64,000 nucleotides of DNA from Psettodes erumei (lineage: Eukaryota; Chordata; Actinopteri; Pleuronectiformes; Psettodidae), in contig JAFBJZ010000880.1 in assembly GCA_016785225.1 (NCBI GenBank), positions 558,001 through 622,000 on the forward strand, read 5' to 3'. A program made the translations under genes and the position numbers. Positions 11,940 to 24,130 of the stretch are shown here, in pieces. The number at the start of each line of letters is the position of its first letter. Positions within the stretch are counted from its first letter, which is position 1. The notes beneath the pieces are model-generated. The model was not told the DNA's origin. It saw only the letters and a list, made by a program, of their open reading frames with translations, and did no database searches.

Positions 11940-14900
11940 ATCGACATGCTGCATGCATTCACTCAAATGTATCCCTCTCTGGCTATTTCCATTTAACTGT
12001 GTAAAAAGTTGGGAATTATAGACAAATTTAAAGCCACTATGTGCACAATTTGAAAAAGTCTGCCCACCTTCCTCACCTATCAGACCTGTGGACACGCATG
12101 CGTTACGTGTTACGATGCCACCAGAATAATGTGAACCATGCTGTCACCACATAAACATTCTGTACACAGCAGCTTTACTAGCTCTTTCTACAAATGTTTG
12201 TGACCAGGCAGCAACATAACACCCTGCACCACGGTTCCCTCTGCTGTAAAACTGCTGTTTTGGTTCACACTCCATCCCAGCGGGGTTTTTACTGCTTTAC
12301 TGCATACTGCTGGGTTTCTATGGAGATTCTTATTCATCCAGGTCATAGTATCCAAAAGGGTGGTAATTCCAAATCGACCAATTCTACTAGTCCAGTTGGA
12401 TTCACCGGTCTTTTCCATACTGCTGGGATGCCGCGCTGAGTGTGACTGAATGACCTGTCAAGTCATGTGACAGAACAGGATCCAGTCACTGCATGTTGTC
12501 TGGGTGGGTGATGATGGCAGTTTAGTGTTTGTGCCTTGAACCAAAAGACCCAGAGACACGTCCAGGATGTGTCATGAGTTTCTACATGTATAATACAGAA
12601 TATCTGGAGTGACCCCAATGACTGGAGCCGGTCCCTTTCACATCCTCAGTACTATGACGCCATCCGGCCCCAGTTCAAATTGTCCTGTTTTCTGAGGGGG
12701 GGGGCTCTGAGAAATTCTTTGGGGAATGGTGACCTTTAATAACTCCCTTCAACTCACTGAAGGTATTACCACCCTCTCTGCATTTGTTTCTCTCCTCTCT
12801 TGTTTTATCATGTCTCTCCTGACAGTGAGGGTGGGTGGTGAACATCAGAATGATGCTTCTTTTTCCTCTCGAAGTGTGTAATGGAATCTGGTCATGTGAT
12901 TGGACCTCAGCTCGTGTTCGCCCTGTGTTTCTCGTTAGAGAAACTAGAACAAAAGAAGCTGAAAGAATGAACTTGTGAATTAACTTGCCAAACACTGCTT
13001 CCACCGTTTCGACAGTATACAGACTGCTGCTCCTCTGTCAAGGTGTTAAGGGATGCACTGTAGTCCAGTCCTCATAGAATCATTACAACACCAAGTGGAT
13101 GAGCTGAGCATTATCACCACGTCATGCATTTATTGTATACACACAACAATCATCATATCTTTCATTGTGGAAGGTTGTGAGAAAGAGAGAGCGCCACAGT
13201 GAGAGGAAATAGCTTGGTTTGATCTTAACGCTAAACTGGAGACGTTTTTTTTCTTGACTCGCAAGATGTTTTCTCCAGCAACAACAACATTCTCCACCAG
13301 CCGCAGCGCTCGTGATCGCCGTGTTGTATCGCAGCAGCCCCGACCGCAGTGTGCAGCCAAAATTCTTGAGAAAGTACCGCGTCACTCGTGGTGGCTTCCC
13401 TGGCGAGGCTTCAGAGCTTCAGATCTCAGCCCCCGCAACGCTCTGACACAGAAGCATACATCTGGCTTCATTTGCTGTACATACATCAAACGCTCCCCAT
13501 TGTAAAAGGCAACTGATCTGTCACCATGACAGATTACACTTTAAATGTAGATGTCTAGAATCCAGGCCTATTTAGCTTTGCCTTGATTTACTCTGTTCAC
13601 CCATTAGTCAGTGGTTGTTTACCAAGGTCTATGTTAATCACTGCTGAAAATAATTAGAGTGAAACTTGTCAAACTCTTTCAAAACCTCTTTGTCTGGGGG
13701 CAGCTTGTAAATATAACGAGACACAAACAAAAGCGGAGAAACTCTTGCGCATGTGTGTGGCCATAAACAAAGCAGAGCGAAATGGAACAAAACCGGCTTC
13801 GAGCCCTCGGACTGTCAGGCACGTCCTGATTGTGCACACGTGTGGCTGCTGGGCCTCACTGCACCTCCTCAGAGCTCTCCAGGTACCGTACGCTCATCGG
13901 TCACGACTCTGTCGCCTCCGAGGTTCAAAGCACAAATCAGACTCTTTACTCTTTTTTGTTCGCTTCTTTGTAAGTCTCATCGGCAAAATCTTTCCATTTC
14001 TCTTATTTTCTTGTCTGCTGGGACAGCAGCATCAGAGCCAAACAATCGAAACATGTCTAAGCAAGAGGTAAAATATGCCAAGCCATCAATACAGCAACTA
14101 TATATAACCATAATAGTGCACTAACTAATGTTCTTATAGTAAAAATTGATCATATGTCACTTTTTCAAAGTGACAAATGAGACTTGATAACAACTCTACA
14201 GTTCTTGTCAGCTTTTTTAGCCTCTTTCAGTTTGTTGTTTTGGTTTTACAGCCGCAGCTTTAGTGTTAATGTTAACGCACAGCAAGAAGGTTCTGAGTGT
14301 GTGTCCCCTCTGGGTTTTCTCCAGGCATTCTTTTCATACCAGTCACGACTATCTATGTGAGAGGCAGCGCAGCACAGTTTCATTTTGAAAAACTAAAGCT
14401 GGGAAAGTCTGTGCACAAAGACAATGCCGTGGTTGATGGCGATAAAGAGGACTGTGTGGGTTTCTCAACCTTGGGTTTGACAAAACAATCTCAACTAAAT
14501 CTAGCTCTTTCCAGAGTTTTATGCCGCATCTCAGGTCCATCGTAATCCCCAGTTACATGATGGCAGTTTAGCTATCTCCACGGCAACTGAGCAAACTGCA
14601 TCTGCTGGTGATGAGTGTGAGATGCAGATGCGAGTCCCTGAAACCTTGAGTTATTCTGTCAAGCTGCCATTCCCAAGGTCAAGAACGAACTTTCACAATT
14701 AAATCAAATAAGTTTCAAATCTATCACAGTTCCTTCACATCCATATCTACAATAGAAAATCATACCCAAAAGCCATGATCAGATTCTCATAGCTCCATTT
14801 CTAAGTGCTGGGCAGTCAGTATCTTCTGAACACGGAACTGTGTTTACTTATCATTTTATATCACCTGATTTAATAATGTTATTTTTATGAGAGCTGAAAC

Positions 14901-15300
14901 AATAGGGTCTTTTTGATAACGTATTTAATGTCAAAGTCTGTTAATCAAATATTGCCAAATATTCAGTGGTTCCAGTTTTTCTAATCTTTGGTCGGACAGT
15001 CTCTTGGAAATGAAGACTTTTGCGTGTCCATTTCCTTTTGGATTATGACTGCAGCAACACAAACATGTCCACTGCAGGAACACTGGGCTGCATCCAGCAG
15101 CTCACACACAAGTTTCTGTCGGTTCAAGTGATATGCAGCAGAGGCTGCACCCGGGTGTCAACACGCATCTGATCCAGATGATGCTCAGACATCCACGTTG
15201 CTGTGATCTCATTTCATTACCGGGAGGAGGGGGGGGAATCAGATCATACCCCAGAGAGCACTTTTATGGAGTAGCTATCAGCCCCATTGTCCTGCACGAC
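11940..15300. other. Intergenic or 5' intronic sequence upstream of tmem200b
   Basis: No supported exon. If the tmem200b 5' exon lies at 15.6-16.2 kb, this stretch is its first intron. A diverged sequence shared with 16.75 kb begins near 12453. Open frames here are short and unrelated to known proteins. Confidence 0.45.
12453..12520. repeat. Dispersed repeat copy A (shared with 16749-16830)
   Basis: Shares ATGACCTGTC, ATGTGACAGAACA and a CAGTCA(C/T)TGCATGTTGTCTGG block with 16749-16830 in the same order and orientation, with a spacer insertion in one copy. Similarity fades on both sides. The family is not recognised. Confidence 0.45.
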
Positions 15301-15709
15301 ACAAGGAGCATGCATTCCTGAAGCCATTCTGTTCCTCCGCTGCGTTCCGACCGTCACAAGGGAGCTGGACCGGAGCCAACTGACTCCCGGGGAAGCCACA
15401 AGTTGAGCTCGATGATGAGACGAGTCCGAGTTTAACGTTACAGCGGGGTGTGAAGGGTGGAACCGTGCCTGTCATCTCTCCGTGGTGCAAAAGCAACACG
15501 AGCAACGACAGAAGGGCAGAACGAGCAAACCAGCAAAGAGATTTCTTCAATCGACGGGAATACAGCGTTTTCTCTTTACCTTTAACGACGGACGGCCGAT
15601 GACTGCCGTGCCAAGCCGTGCCGGACTAATCTCGCCTAAAACTGCGTCTGCCGTGTGCAGACTATGTGTCTGACTGTCCGCGCTGCTGCATTCCTCAGCG
15701 ACAGCGCAC

Positions 15710-15803
<94 letters not shown>

Positions 15804-16240
15804 GCATTTCTGAAAGAAAAAACTGACTGCAGCACTCAGTCCTGTCTGCTCGAAGTTCCGGTCCAGCGGCCGGGGACTTCTGGAAACTTGCCTGTTTTTT
15901 CTCGGCTCCTGTTGCTGCTTGTTCATAGTTTGCGGACGCATAACATCCAGAAGCCCAGCTGTTACCTCCCCTCCTCCTACTACATGTTCGCGGCAAGCGG
16001 GCGGCTCGACTGGGGACGCGGCGCTGTCTTCGCACGCTGCTCCGGAGCTCACTTCATCGTGAGTGCAGTGAGATCCGGCAGAGCCCATCCCCGGCGCTCC
16101 GCTCCGCTCTGCTCCGCTCTGTGGTCTGTCTGCGGCCGCTGCCGGCGGACCAGCATCGTCAAGCGAGATGCAACACCTCCGCTTCGGAACACTGCTTTTC
16201 AAAATAAAAGTATTCACGAGGCGCACAGAGCCTAGAGTAA
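15300..16240 (-). promoter_or_regulatory. CpG-rich region, possible tmem200b first exon and promoter
   Basis: This stretch is clearly richer in CpG than its AT-rich surroundings, with many CG-containing words such as GACGGACGGCCG and CGCTGCGTTCCGACCG. On the minus strand a donor-like site GTTAAAG|GTAAAG occurs at 15580/15579. A suitable acceptor (CTCCTCCTCAG) occurs at about 11890, 50 bases before the tmem200b ATG. A non-coding first exon here spliced over about 3.7 kb is therefore plausible, but it is inferred, not shown. Long open frames across the (CA)n tract come from the repeat and are not genes. Confidence 0.35.
15725..15801. repeat. (CA)n microsatellite, about 38 units
   Basis: An almost pure CA dinucleotide run, preceded by a shorter interrupted CA/CG stretch from about 15705. 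It sits inside the CpG-rich segment. It generates long artificial open frames on both strands (His/Thr and Cys/Val repeats). Confidence 0.98.
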
Positions 16241-16748
16241 AAAAAGGGCAGGCGTCTCCATCAGAGGCAAGTCAGAAAAGATATGAAATATTTTTTAATC
16301 CTTACTCGGTAGTGAAGAGTAACTGAAAGTACTTTTACTTGAGTACAGGGCCAGGATTTATACAACGACTAAAAAAGAGTTAGAAGACACAGGCACGGGT
16401 ATTTGTCTCCATCTAGCGGATGACAAGTCATGTCGCAGCGTGTCGACGACTCCTCCACGGTTGAAACTGTTGAAAGTCAGCCATGAGTGGTGTAAGTTCC
16501 ATATCTGTTTGTGTAATCTGCTCCTGATCACATCAGATGCTAAACCGTGTGGTTTGGCTTTCTTTAGAAAATGTAATTTCCTCTGAGTGGAAAGGGCTTT
16601 GGTTTAAACAATGGATGAAACAGCTTATGAACAGAAGTAAGAAAGAAAGAAAGAAAGGTTCGGATAACAGTAAATTCCAGCAGTTTTTTTTGGTTTGTTT
16701 GTTTTATGCAAGTATGTCGCCGTAAGTGTTGAGCATTAATAAATGACT

Positions 16749-16830
16749 GAATGACCTGTCCAAGAAATGTAGCAGTAAATAATGTGACAGAACACACACA
16801 ATTCAGTCATTGCATGTTGTCTGGATGAAC
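16749..16830. repeat. Dispersed repeat copy B (shared with 12453-12520)
   Basis: Matches copy A in the blocks ATGACCTGTC, ATGTGACAGAACA and CAGTCATTGCATGTTGTCTGG, with about 15 extra bases after the first block. Both copies lie upstream of tmem200b. Confidence 0.45.
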
Positions 16831-18018
16831 AACATTATACCTCACAAGTGTCAAATGTTCAGCCCCTGTGTACAAGATGGTTGGGAGTCATGTGACAAAT
16901 ATAAAGCATTGATCAACATTACTAGCAGTTTGTGAATGTATTACCATTTACTTGTACAGATGTGTAGATACGACACAAACAGGATGATTCTGAGCAGCCG
17001 TTTATTTGGGATGAGTTGTTACATGTTACATTGTGTACGTCAAACCCCGGAGACACAAATCTGCTGCACACCCACCTCTTCATACACCAGCTGGTCTATA
17101 GCTAGTGTCAAGAGCACATAGTGACCGTGAAGGCTGCTGCTTTTGTTCTTTAACAAAAGTCAGAAACGTGACACAGTATCTTCAGTTTTTTTGGGACTTA
17201 TCATGTATTGACTACATTCATTTCACATTGGACCACAGCGTTTATTACTGAGCAGATTCATGGAGAAAGACAGGGAGGTTTAAGTCAACTGAACGACTGA
17301 GTGGCACACGTGGTCCCCCGTAAGGTTCGCTCTCTCCCTGACTTCAAACTACGAGTGTGCATTCATATCAAGATACACTGGTCCAAGATGAAACGTTGCA
17401 TCAGCCGACTCATTTAAAATCATATGTAGTTTATGCTTAAGATGTTTTTTTGGTTCTAGTAAATATAAACCACAGATTTTAATCGGGTTACTGTCAACAG
17501 TCTGCACTTTTGCCAGTTTGGGTGAGGACTTGTTGCTATGAGAACAGCTCCAAATAAACTTTAAGCCAGGCTTGTGTGAAGTCATATTTACATACAAAGA
17601 CCAGCACCATGAAAAAAAGTTACTCGGACCAACTCATGTTTTTTGGGGTTATTAAAAGAGACAAGGGCCAGGGCACACACAGTGTGACGCTAAACCAAAA
17701 CATACACAATCAGAATTATCTGTTGTAATCATAACATTTTACATGTGGGGTTTTATTGACAGTATATTACACAAATAGTCTACTGTTGGTGTAATACTAC
17801 AAATACTGTTTAACACCGACACAAACCTGTATGAGGTCAGGTGTGATGTCTGAGATTTCTTTGTCATACTGTATATATATTTTAGTTTTAAAGATGTGGT
17901 TGTTTCGTGATTTGTAACTTTTTAGCATCTGGAACCATACTGCAAAATACAATTTCTCAGGTTTCACATGTTATGCTTTGGAATCAGTGTGCAGATCCAT
18001 AAATAAATCCAAAACAGA

Positions 18019-18024
18019 TTTATT
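18019..18024 (-). terminator. Candidate polyadenylation signal of trnau1ap
   Basis: AATAAA on the minus strand, about 160 bases after the trnau1ap stop codon. It is the first canonical signal I see. Use is inferred from position only. Confidence 0.4.
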
Positions 18025-18180
18025 TGTTGCAACTCAGAGACGCATGTGCACACAGTGCATTTCCACTGGTTCATTCATAGAGCTATCACCATGTCCTTAA
18101 GAAAATAACCCATACTGTCAAAACTTCAGCAGACAACGGGAGGGGGAAAAAAAAAAAAATCTATGTTCAGCATGTGAGCT

Positions 18181-21100
18181 TCAGCAGTAAAGGGGCTCTG
18201 GAAGGCTGGATGTCACATATTCCTGTTCTGCAGAGTAGTCCGCTGGCTGCCAGTGACACTCGATCAGAGCGTCGTACAGCTCCTCGCTCAGCTCCATGTA
18301 CTTCTTGTTGGTCTCATACACATCCAGCTCTGGACTGGGATCTGCAACACAGGGATGGACAGACCTTAGACAACAGGCATTTTTCAAATGTTAATGAACA
18401 TTTACTTTTTATTTTAAAAAAACAAAAACAAACTTTAGTATTAACTTTTTCCAAGGAAGTCACTTTGGCCTTAATGGTATTGAACCCAAAGTACTTCCAC
18501 ACGCCGTTTTAACGACACCTCGGTGTCGAGTGACTTGTGTCCTCCATGTGTGTAGCTATGTATTTCTGTGATAGTGAAAGTTTAGAGTGCTGTAAAACTC
18601 ACGCAGTAAGACTGGAGCTCATTCACTGCCTCACTGCTTGCACTAGCACATTCATATCTTTACTATTTTTCATTATTATTTTTCATTCGCTGTGTAATTA
18701 GGTTTAGGCAACAAAACTTCTTTGTTAGGTTTTGGCAAAGTAACTACTTGATTAGGTTTGGTGTAAATCCCAACAAAATACATATACAGCACAACATGTG
18801 CTCGGTGAATGGATCAAACAGGATTTTCACCGAGTACACACGGGTTCAACTCCTATAACTTTTATTTTCTCTGTTCGCTTTATCATTATTTTCCTTATCA
18901 CTACTTCTTATGCTATGTTTAGGCAAAAACAACTTATTCTTATCCCCCGGCTGTCAGTGTGAACATCTGTGAACATCTGTACACCAAACCACACCATCAT
19001 TTCCACCCTAATCAGGTGCATTTCACATGTTCCTTTCCTCGTGAAGAAATTTTCTTTTCCAAAACTTTCTGGGTTTCTTTATTTGTTTCAAAACTTCTCC
19101 AGACATGAACATGTCATTTTCTGAAATCTGTTTTATAACTGAGAGATTTCAGTGTTTTTTAATACAGTCATTTAGTCATTTTTAATACATTTGGAAACCC
19201 TTTTCTATGGAAAAAAATCGTATCATTTCAAAATCCAGTCTCCCTGTCACCGTTTGTTACATTTCTTTTTGTATATGGACTAAACAAATGTTTTTTGGAA
19301 GGTAAACTTTTCAGCTTTGACCAGAGCCAAGCCAGCAGCTTCCTTCCACTTCCAGGCTGCAGGCTAAGACAGGCTAATGATGTCCTGCCTCCACCTCTGT
19401 ATGCGACACAAACATGACATCTGGCTGATTCCCGTGGAATTTCTCACTCTGTGAAAGAGTGAATTGCTCCTTTAAGCTTTTTAGACCACAAATCTGGGGG
19501 TTGTTTGCAGATCTGTGATAAGATTCTATCATATCAAGATTAAATGATATTCCTCTTCTTATCAAATACCTTAACACAAATATACATGTGAAAATATGCT
19601 GAATTATGCAACAAAGCCCTTTGGGTTTTTGGGAATGGTAATCAGCAACCATAAACAACCTGAAGGAACCACCATGGAACTAAACAATCACAATCTAACT
19701 TGTATGGAAAACAAAATTTGCAGCCCCATATCCCAGTATGTACCTTCAAGTCCATCGTCCTCAAGCGCATCAATGTCCTGAAAAGAAAAAAGAAACGTGG
19801 TAAAATCATTTATGTCCAGACTAAATGACGGGCGTCCACAGTGGCTGTTAGACAGAGAGAGCTCACCTGTGGTGGGGGATACTGCGAGTAGTCATACTGC
19901 TGATAGTCGCAGCCATAGCCTGCACCAGTCTGGTCATAGCCCCAAGAGGAGTAATACCCAGGGTACGCCTGCTGGTACTGGTGGTACTGTTCATAGCTGT
20001 GTCGGTATCCCGGGCTCGACTGCCACGATCTGTCCGAGTACTGCGGCTGGGGCGGCTGCTGATGCTGCTGCTGCGGTGGCCTGTTCCTTAAACTCACGAA
20101 GGAGAAAGAGACGCGCCGCTGAACTCGCTGAAATCATCTGGCACGCACGAATCAGTTCGCCGGGCGAGAGCGGCGGCGCCTTTGAGCAGAACTCACTTGT
20201 TAGCGGCCAGACTCAGTCTCAGAGGTTTACTGCCCAGTCCCACGGCACCCTGGCACTCGTCTAACGCCCGCTTCTGCAGCCGCTCGTCTGGGAACTGAAC
20301 AAAGCCACAGCCCCTGCAGCGAGACAAACGGGAGGAGGCGGATCAGGGAGCCGGCCAAAATTTCAGTTTGGAGGCTTCTCAAAACGCCGTTACCTTAGAG
20401 CATTTCGAATGCTGCAATGAATCGTTTACAAATTCCTACAAATCCTCTTAAATTCCCATGAGTCGTCTGCATTCATTAATGTGTGCAGCCTGACACCAGT
20501 CTGTACAGCTGACTGAATGTTTAACTGTCTAAACACTTAAACAACCACTTAGTGCACCTATGAAGGCCAACAGTACATCCAGCTTAGTTGCATTCTCTTA
20601 CTCTTACATCCCATTTTCTAATCCACACAATATGTAATGCACATTCTGCTAGTACAAATGTTATTGAGCATAATGAGTATAATGAGCATTTTATTTGAAT
20701 TATGGTCAGCATCCTCCTTAACTAAATCTTCTCTAATACTCTGCGTGTCCTCCCTTTGTCTTTTCTAACCTCCTCCAGCCTCTTTGGGTTCCCTCTGAGC
20801 AGCTTTTGGATCCTCTCAGGTGTCATTTTGACATATTTGTTCAAGTCTATCAGATCATCTGCCATGTACAGTCTTCTTCATATCTAACCACAGGTTTTCA
20901 ATGATATTCATGTCTGGAGACTGAGAAGCTCATGGTAAAACATTCACCTGATTGTGTTTAAACCATAACTGAGTTGACTTTGCTTTGTGTTTTGGATCAT
21001 TGTCTCCTTGAAGACTCATTTTCAGCTTTCTGACTGATGCTCGGAGGTTTTGTTTTGAAATCTTTTGATATTTGGCTGCATTCATTTTTCCTTCAACTTC

Positions 21101-23944
21101 ATAAAGAGCTCCAGTGTGTGATGCAGACATACAGTACAGCCTCCACCATGTTTGACTGTGGGTGTGGTGTCCCTCTGCTCATAGATACAATTGTTTTCTT
21201 GCCACACACAACTGTTTTCCTTATCCTTGTGTTTCTTTTGCTCCCAGCAAACTGCTTGCTCCTGGAAATTTACATACTTAAAAACATAAAAGTGAGGCCA
21301 GTTTATTACAACTGGTGCCACACATCAAGCAGTAAGTGTTTTTTTAAAAAAACATATTAGTTATTTATCGAGAGGCTTTATCACGGGGGATGCAAACTAC
21401 TATTCTGATAAGATTTTTCATCATTTCTCATTAACTTTCTCTTTATACACTCTTTGACCCCCTTTTTTTTTACTTTTGAGGATGAAGGAAGATTTGTACT
21501 AACTGAAGGCATTTTTAAAATAATGTTGAGAGGGTTCAAATAGTTTTACACATTTTGACACCTCAGTGAATGGGGAATGCAAACATTTGCACTCATATCC
21601 ACTCACATTTTTTTCATGGATTTTCTCCACACTGTGTGATACTCACTTGGAGTTGCCCATGCTGTCCAGCACCACTTTTCCACCACGGCAGGAAGGGTAG
21701 CGGTTGTAGAAGAACTCATAGAGCATCCCATCATCCACCTCTGGCGTCAGATCCCCCACAAACAGAGAATACATCTGACTACAACAAAAGGAGACACAGG
21801 AGGCTGTGTTATTTTCCACTGCGTTCCGTTCATCATCACAATTCTAATAACTTTATTCATATGGCACTTTTCAAACAGCAGCTACGATAAAATACAGAAT
21901 AAAAGGATTATAGTCAAAGACATGGATGTAAATCAAGATAGACAAGAAGTTGTTTCATGTGTCAATGAAAGAAGGAATCAGTGATGATTCTGTCATTAAG
22001 TGGAGATATTAATGTCAAAGTCATCTCTGATATTCTGCTTCACTATTTGGACTCACCCGGTGTCTTGTTTCCCAAAGGTGGCTCGGTTTAGCTTGAATCT
22101 TGTGGGCTGTGAGAAGGAGAAATAAAGTTTACCCCTCCAGAGCTTCCATCTACTGTGAAGAGAAACAACATGGCTACTGTGACTAAAGAACGCTCATCAT
22201 TACCGGAGATGCTCCTGGTAACGATTTTCCATTGATCTTGCGAAGACACCGCTCTGCTGTGGCCTCATCTGCCATCTCCACGAAACAATAACCCAGAGCA
22301 CCCCTGGGTGACAACGCATCATGTTTAAAATCTGAATGAAGTAACTACGAAATGGATCAGCTGATTGTGGACTTTTGTTTTCACCCTGTCATCTTGTTGC
22401 GTATGATGCGCACGTTGATCGCCTGCTCGCCCATAGTGGAAAAGGCTCTGGTGATAAACTTCTCATCCATGTAGGAATCCAGCTACAGAGCAAAAAAAAC
22501 ATACTGAAAAAATAGCTTGGGAATTATTCTGTAAAGGTCGACAGAAGACCATCAGAGACTACACTGTTAAAGCCCATTTTCAGATTTTTGAAACCCTCTG
22601 TGTAAATTTGAACAGAAATAATTTTTTTTAATGTATATAGTATAAGAAAAATCTAAAATATAAGGCTGTTCTGCAGAAAAAAACAAGTCTGGAGTGGTAA
22701 CCTACCAATTAATCAGGCCAATATTTCAGTATTGTGTGAGTCTCACTCACGAGGCCGATATGCCAAAAAAACCCCACTTTATTTATTGTTGGTCACCTCA
22801 GGGAAACATTTCAGTGCTTGTTTCAGTTTCTCTCGGTTTACCTCTGGTATTTAGTCGCGCTGTCACACTTTCTTTGTAGTTTATACATCACTCAGTATTA
22901 AATCTAGATCTAGATATTTTATGTTTTTGTAGAACCTTACCAGTATTGGCAGTGAATGTTTGATGTGATAATCTTAAAAGAAGTGACATCAGAACGAGTC
23001 CCTAGTCTATTTTGTAGTAATGTTACACGGTATTAACAGATCCCTGGTTTGGTTTTTGTTTGTCTCTTAAAGGGTGTGAACTCTGCTCATGTTGTGAGCA
23101 GAAGTGTGTATACAGGCCTAAACAGCAATTTAATAAAGCTGATATATATATTTTTTAAATGTTATTGTTGGAAATCTCAGGGATGTGTTACGCCTGTCCG
23201 TTTCCACTGATTCGCTTCATTTGTTATAATAAAGTTGTTGTATTTCATCAAATGCAAATATCAGCATTATATATTTGCAACTGGCCGCCCTGCTCTCTCA
23301 ATAGCGGCATCGGCCATTGAAAACCCATATCGGTCGACCACAAATCCGGAACATCTCCATGCTATTCTTCACTTCTTCACCAGGTTTGACAAACTTAAGT
23401 GCATCAGCGTTTGATCTGCACCTGGACAAAAACTGTGCGAAATCCCTTCTTTCCGAGTTCCACATATCGAACAAATATTTGACTTTGGGAGGGAAAGCGT
23501 CTCTACAGTTTCGGTGTTTGACAATTGGGATTGTTGTAGATTTAATCCAATGTTGCTTGGATGGAGAAGGAACGTGAAACCGCCGTATCCTCCAAGCGTC
23601 GCAAATTCCATAACGTTCTCTTCACATTCATTTAATCCTCAGGTAGCACACTCTGACATCGCTACCTCTCAGGGACTGCCCCATTCCACCGCACTGCACA
23701 ACAGTGCTAAAAACTGAAAGCTTTTCTTGAATGGAGCTCAACGAATGAAACCGTTGTCTTTCAACTACTCAACAAACACAAAGACGACGCAAAAGCGCTA
23801 CCACTAACAAGGGGTCCTGAACGATAAGCTACTCAAACGACGCACTGGGCTCATGCTAAGCTAACACGATGTTCACACTCAGATGTTAGTTATCGCTGCC
23901 AAAAGTTGCGAATAACTCACGTTGCCCATCCATAACGTGCTCAT
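18181..23944 (-). CDS. trnau1ap: tRNA-selenocysteine 1-associated protein 1 (SECp43), 9 exons
   Basis: Coding exons in transcript order: 23944-23921, 22482-22385, 22303-22204, 22106-22057, 21778-21647, 20313-20197, 20092-19867, 19777-19744, 18341-18181. All introns have GT-AG ends, and the joined frame is 942 nt (313 aa; human about 287). It begins MSTLWMGN. RRM1 has RNP2 LWMGNL (4-9) and RNP1-like GGALGYCFVEM (41-51). RRM2 has RNP2 LFVGDL (96-101) and RNP1 KGCGFVQF (135-142). A Tyr/Gln/Pro-rich low-complexity region follows (about 175-250), then an acidic DALEDD segment and the family C-terminal block LSEELYDALIECHWQP. SECp43 binds tRNA-Sec and helps its 2'-O-methylation and selenoprotein synthesis; both are family knowledge. 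The exact exon 7 acceptor (20092) is set by phase and is the least certain junction. Confidence 0.95.
18690..18925. repeat. Diverged 'ttaggtttaggcaac' teleost repeat
   Basis: TTAGGTTTAGGCAACAAAAC, TTAGGTTTTGGCAAAG, TTAGGTTTGGTG and ATGTTTAGGCAAAAAC recur in the last trnau1ap intron. This wording is typical of a common fish interspersed repeat with internal GTTAGGTTTAGG units. The boundaries are uncertain. Confidence 0.45.
20730..21350 (-). mobile_element. Decayed Tc1/mariner transposase fragment
   Basis: Read on the minus strand, the segment encodes NAAKYQKISKQNLRASVRKL and then GDNDPKHKAKSTQLWFKHNQ. This is the catalytic-core neighbourhood of Tc1-like transposases, where the second acidic residue lies in the N-D-P-K-H block. 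Upstream is GGGCTV, like the Tc1 'GGGSIMLWG' region. Frameshifts and stops are present and the 5' half is missing. It lies in trnau1ap intron 5 in the same orientation as the host gene. It is a dead fossil copy. Confidence 0.85.
21840..21905 (-). repeat. Short LINE/SINE tail remnant
   Basis: TAACTTTATTCATATGGCACTTTTCAAACAGC... resembles the reverse of a common fish retroposon tail, normally TTTATTTATATAGCACCTTTCAAAAC. The remnant is short, in trnau1ap intron 4, and has no visible target-site duplication. Confidence 0.45.
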
Positions 23945-24049
23945 GGTGCTGCAGAAAGTCTCAATAATAATCCAACCGTAATCCACCGAGAATGCAAACT
24001 TGAAATGAAGCGGGAGATTCAGGGAAGCGTGCACATGCTAACTAGCCGA

Positions 24050-24130
24050 GTAGTGAAAGAGGAAAAACTAAAAAATTACGTCCGTACGTCGACGGAAGTT
24101 GTTTACGTCATTGCGTCTGCAGCCGTATTC
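24050..24130 (-). promoter_or_regulatory. Candidate trnau1ap core promoter with CRE and ETS sites
   Basis: About 150 bases upstream of the trnau1ap ATG, on the minus strand, TGACGTAA (24110-24103, CRE/ATF-like) is followed by an ACTTCCG ETS-type site (about 24100-24094). A CpG cluster containing CGTACGTCGACG surrounds them. CRE plus ETS sites near the start are common in TATA-less housekeeping promoters. The transcription start itself is not determined. Confidence 0.4.

Larger units (their letters stand above)
16240..18180. other. Intergenic region between tmem200b and trnau1ap
   Basis: No gene recognised. It contains a diverged dispersed repeat at 16749-16830 and a short GAAA tetranucleotide run near 16638-16660. 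The distal part, from about 18180 leftwards, is probably the trnau1ap 3'UTR. A minus-strand AATAAA (TTTATT at 18019-18024) lies 160 bases past the stop codon. Confidence 0.45.

Noticed and set aside
15547..16235. Long open frames (162-196 codons) on both strands
   Set aside because: They run through the (CA)n microsatellite, which is stop-free in several frames. The products are His/Thr or Cys/Val repeats with no family signature.
19797..20264. 155-codon plus-strand frame
   Set aside because: Antisense to trnau1ap exons 7 and 6. The poly-Ala stretch is the complement of the CAG/CTG-rich exon 7.
21974..22042. C/D snoRNA-like pattern in trnau1ap intron 4
   Set aside because: On the plus strand GTGATGA and CTGA with a GAAT/ATTC stem are present, but this is antisense to the host gene. 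On the minus strand box C is imperfect and the distance to the acceptor (about 195 nt) is wrong.
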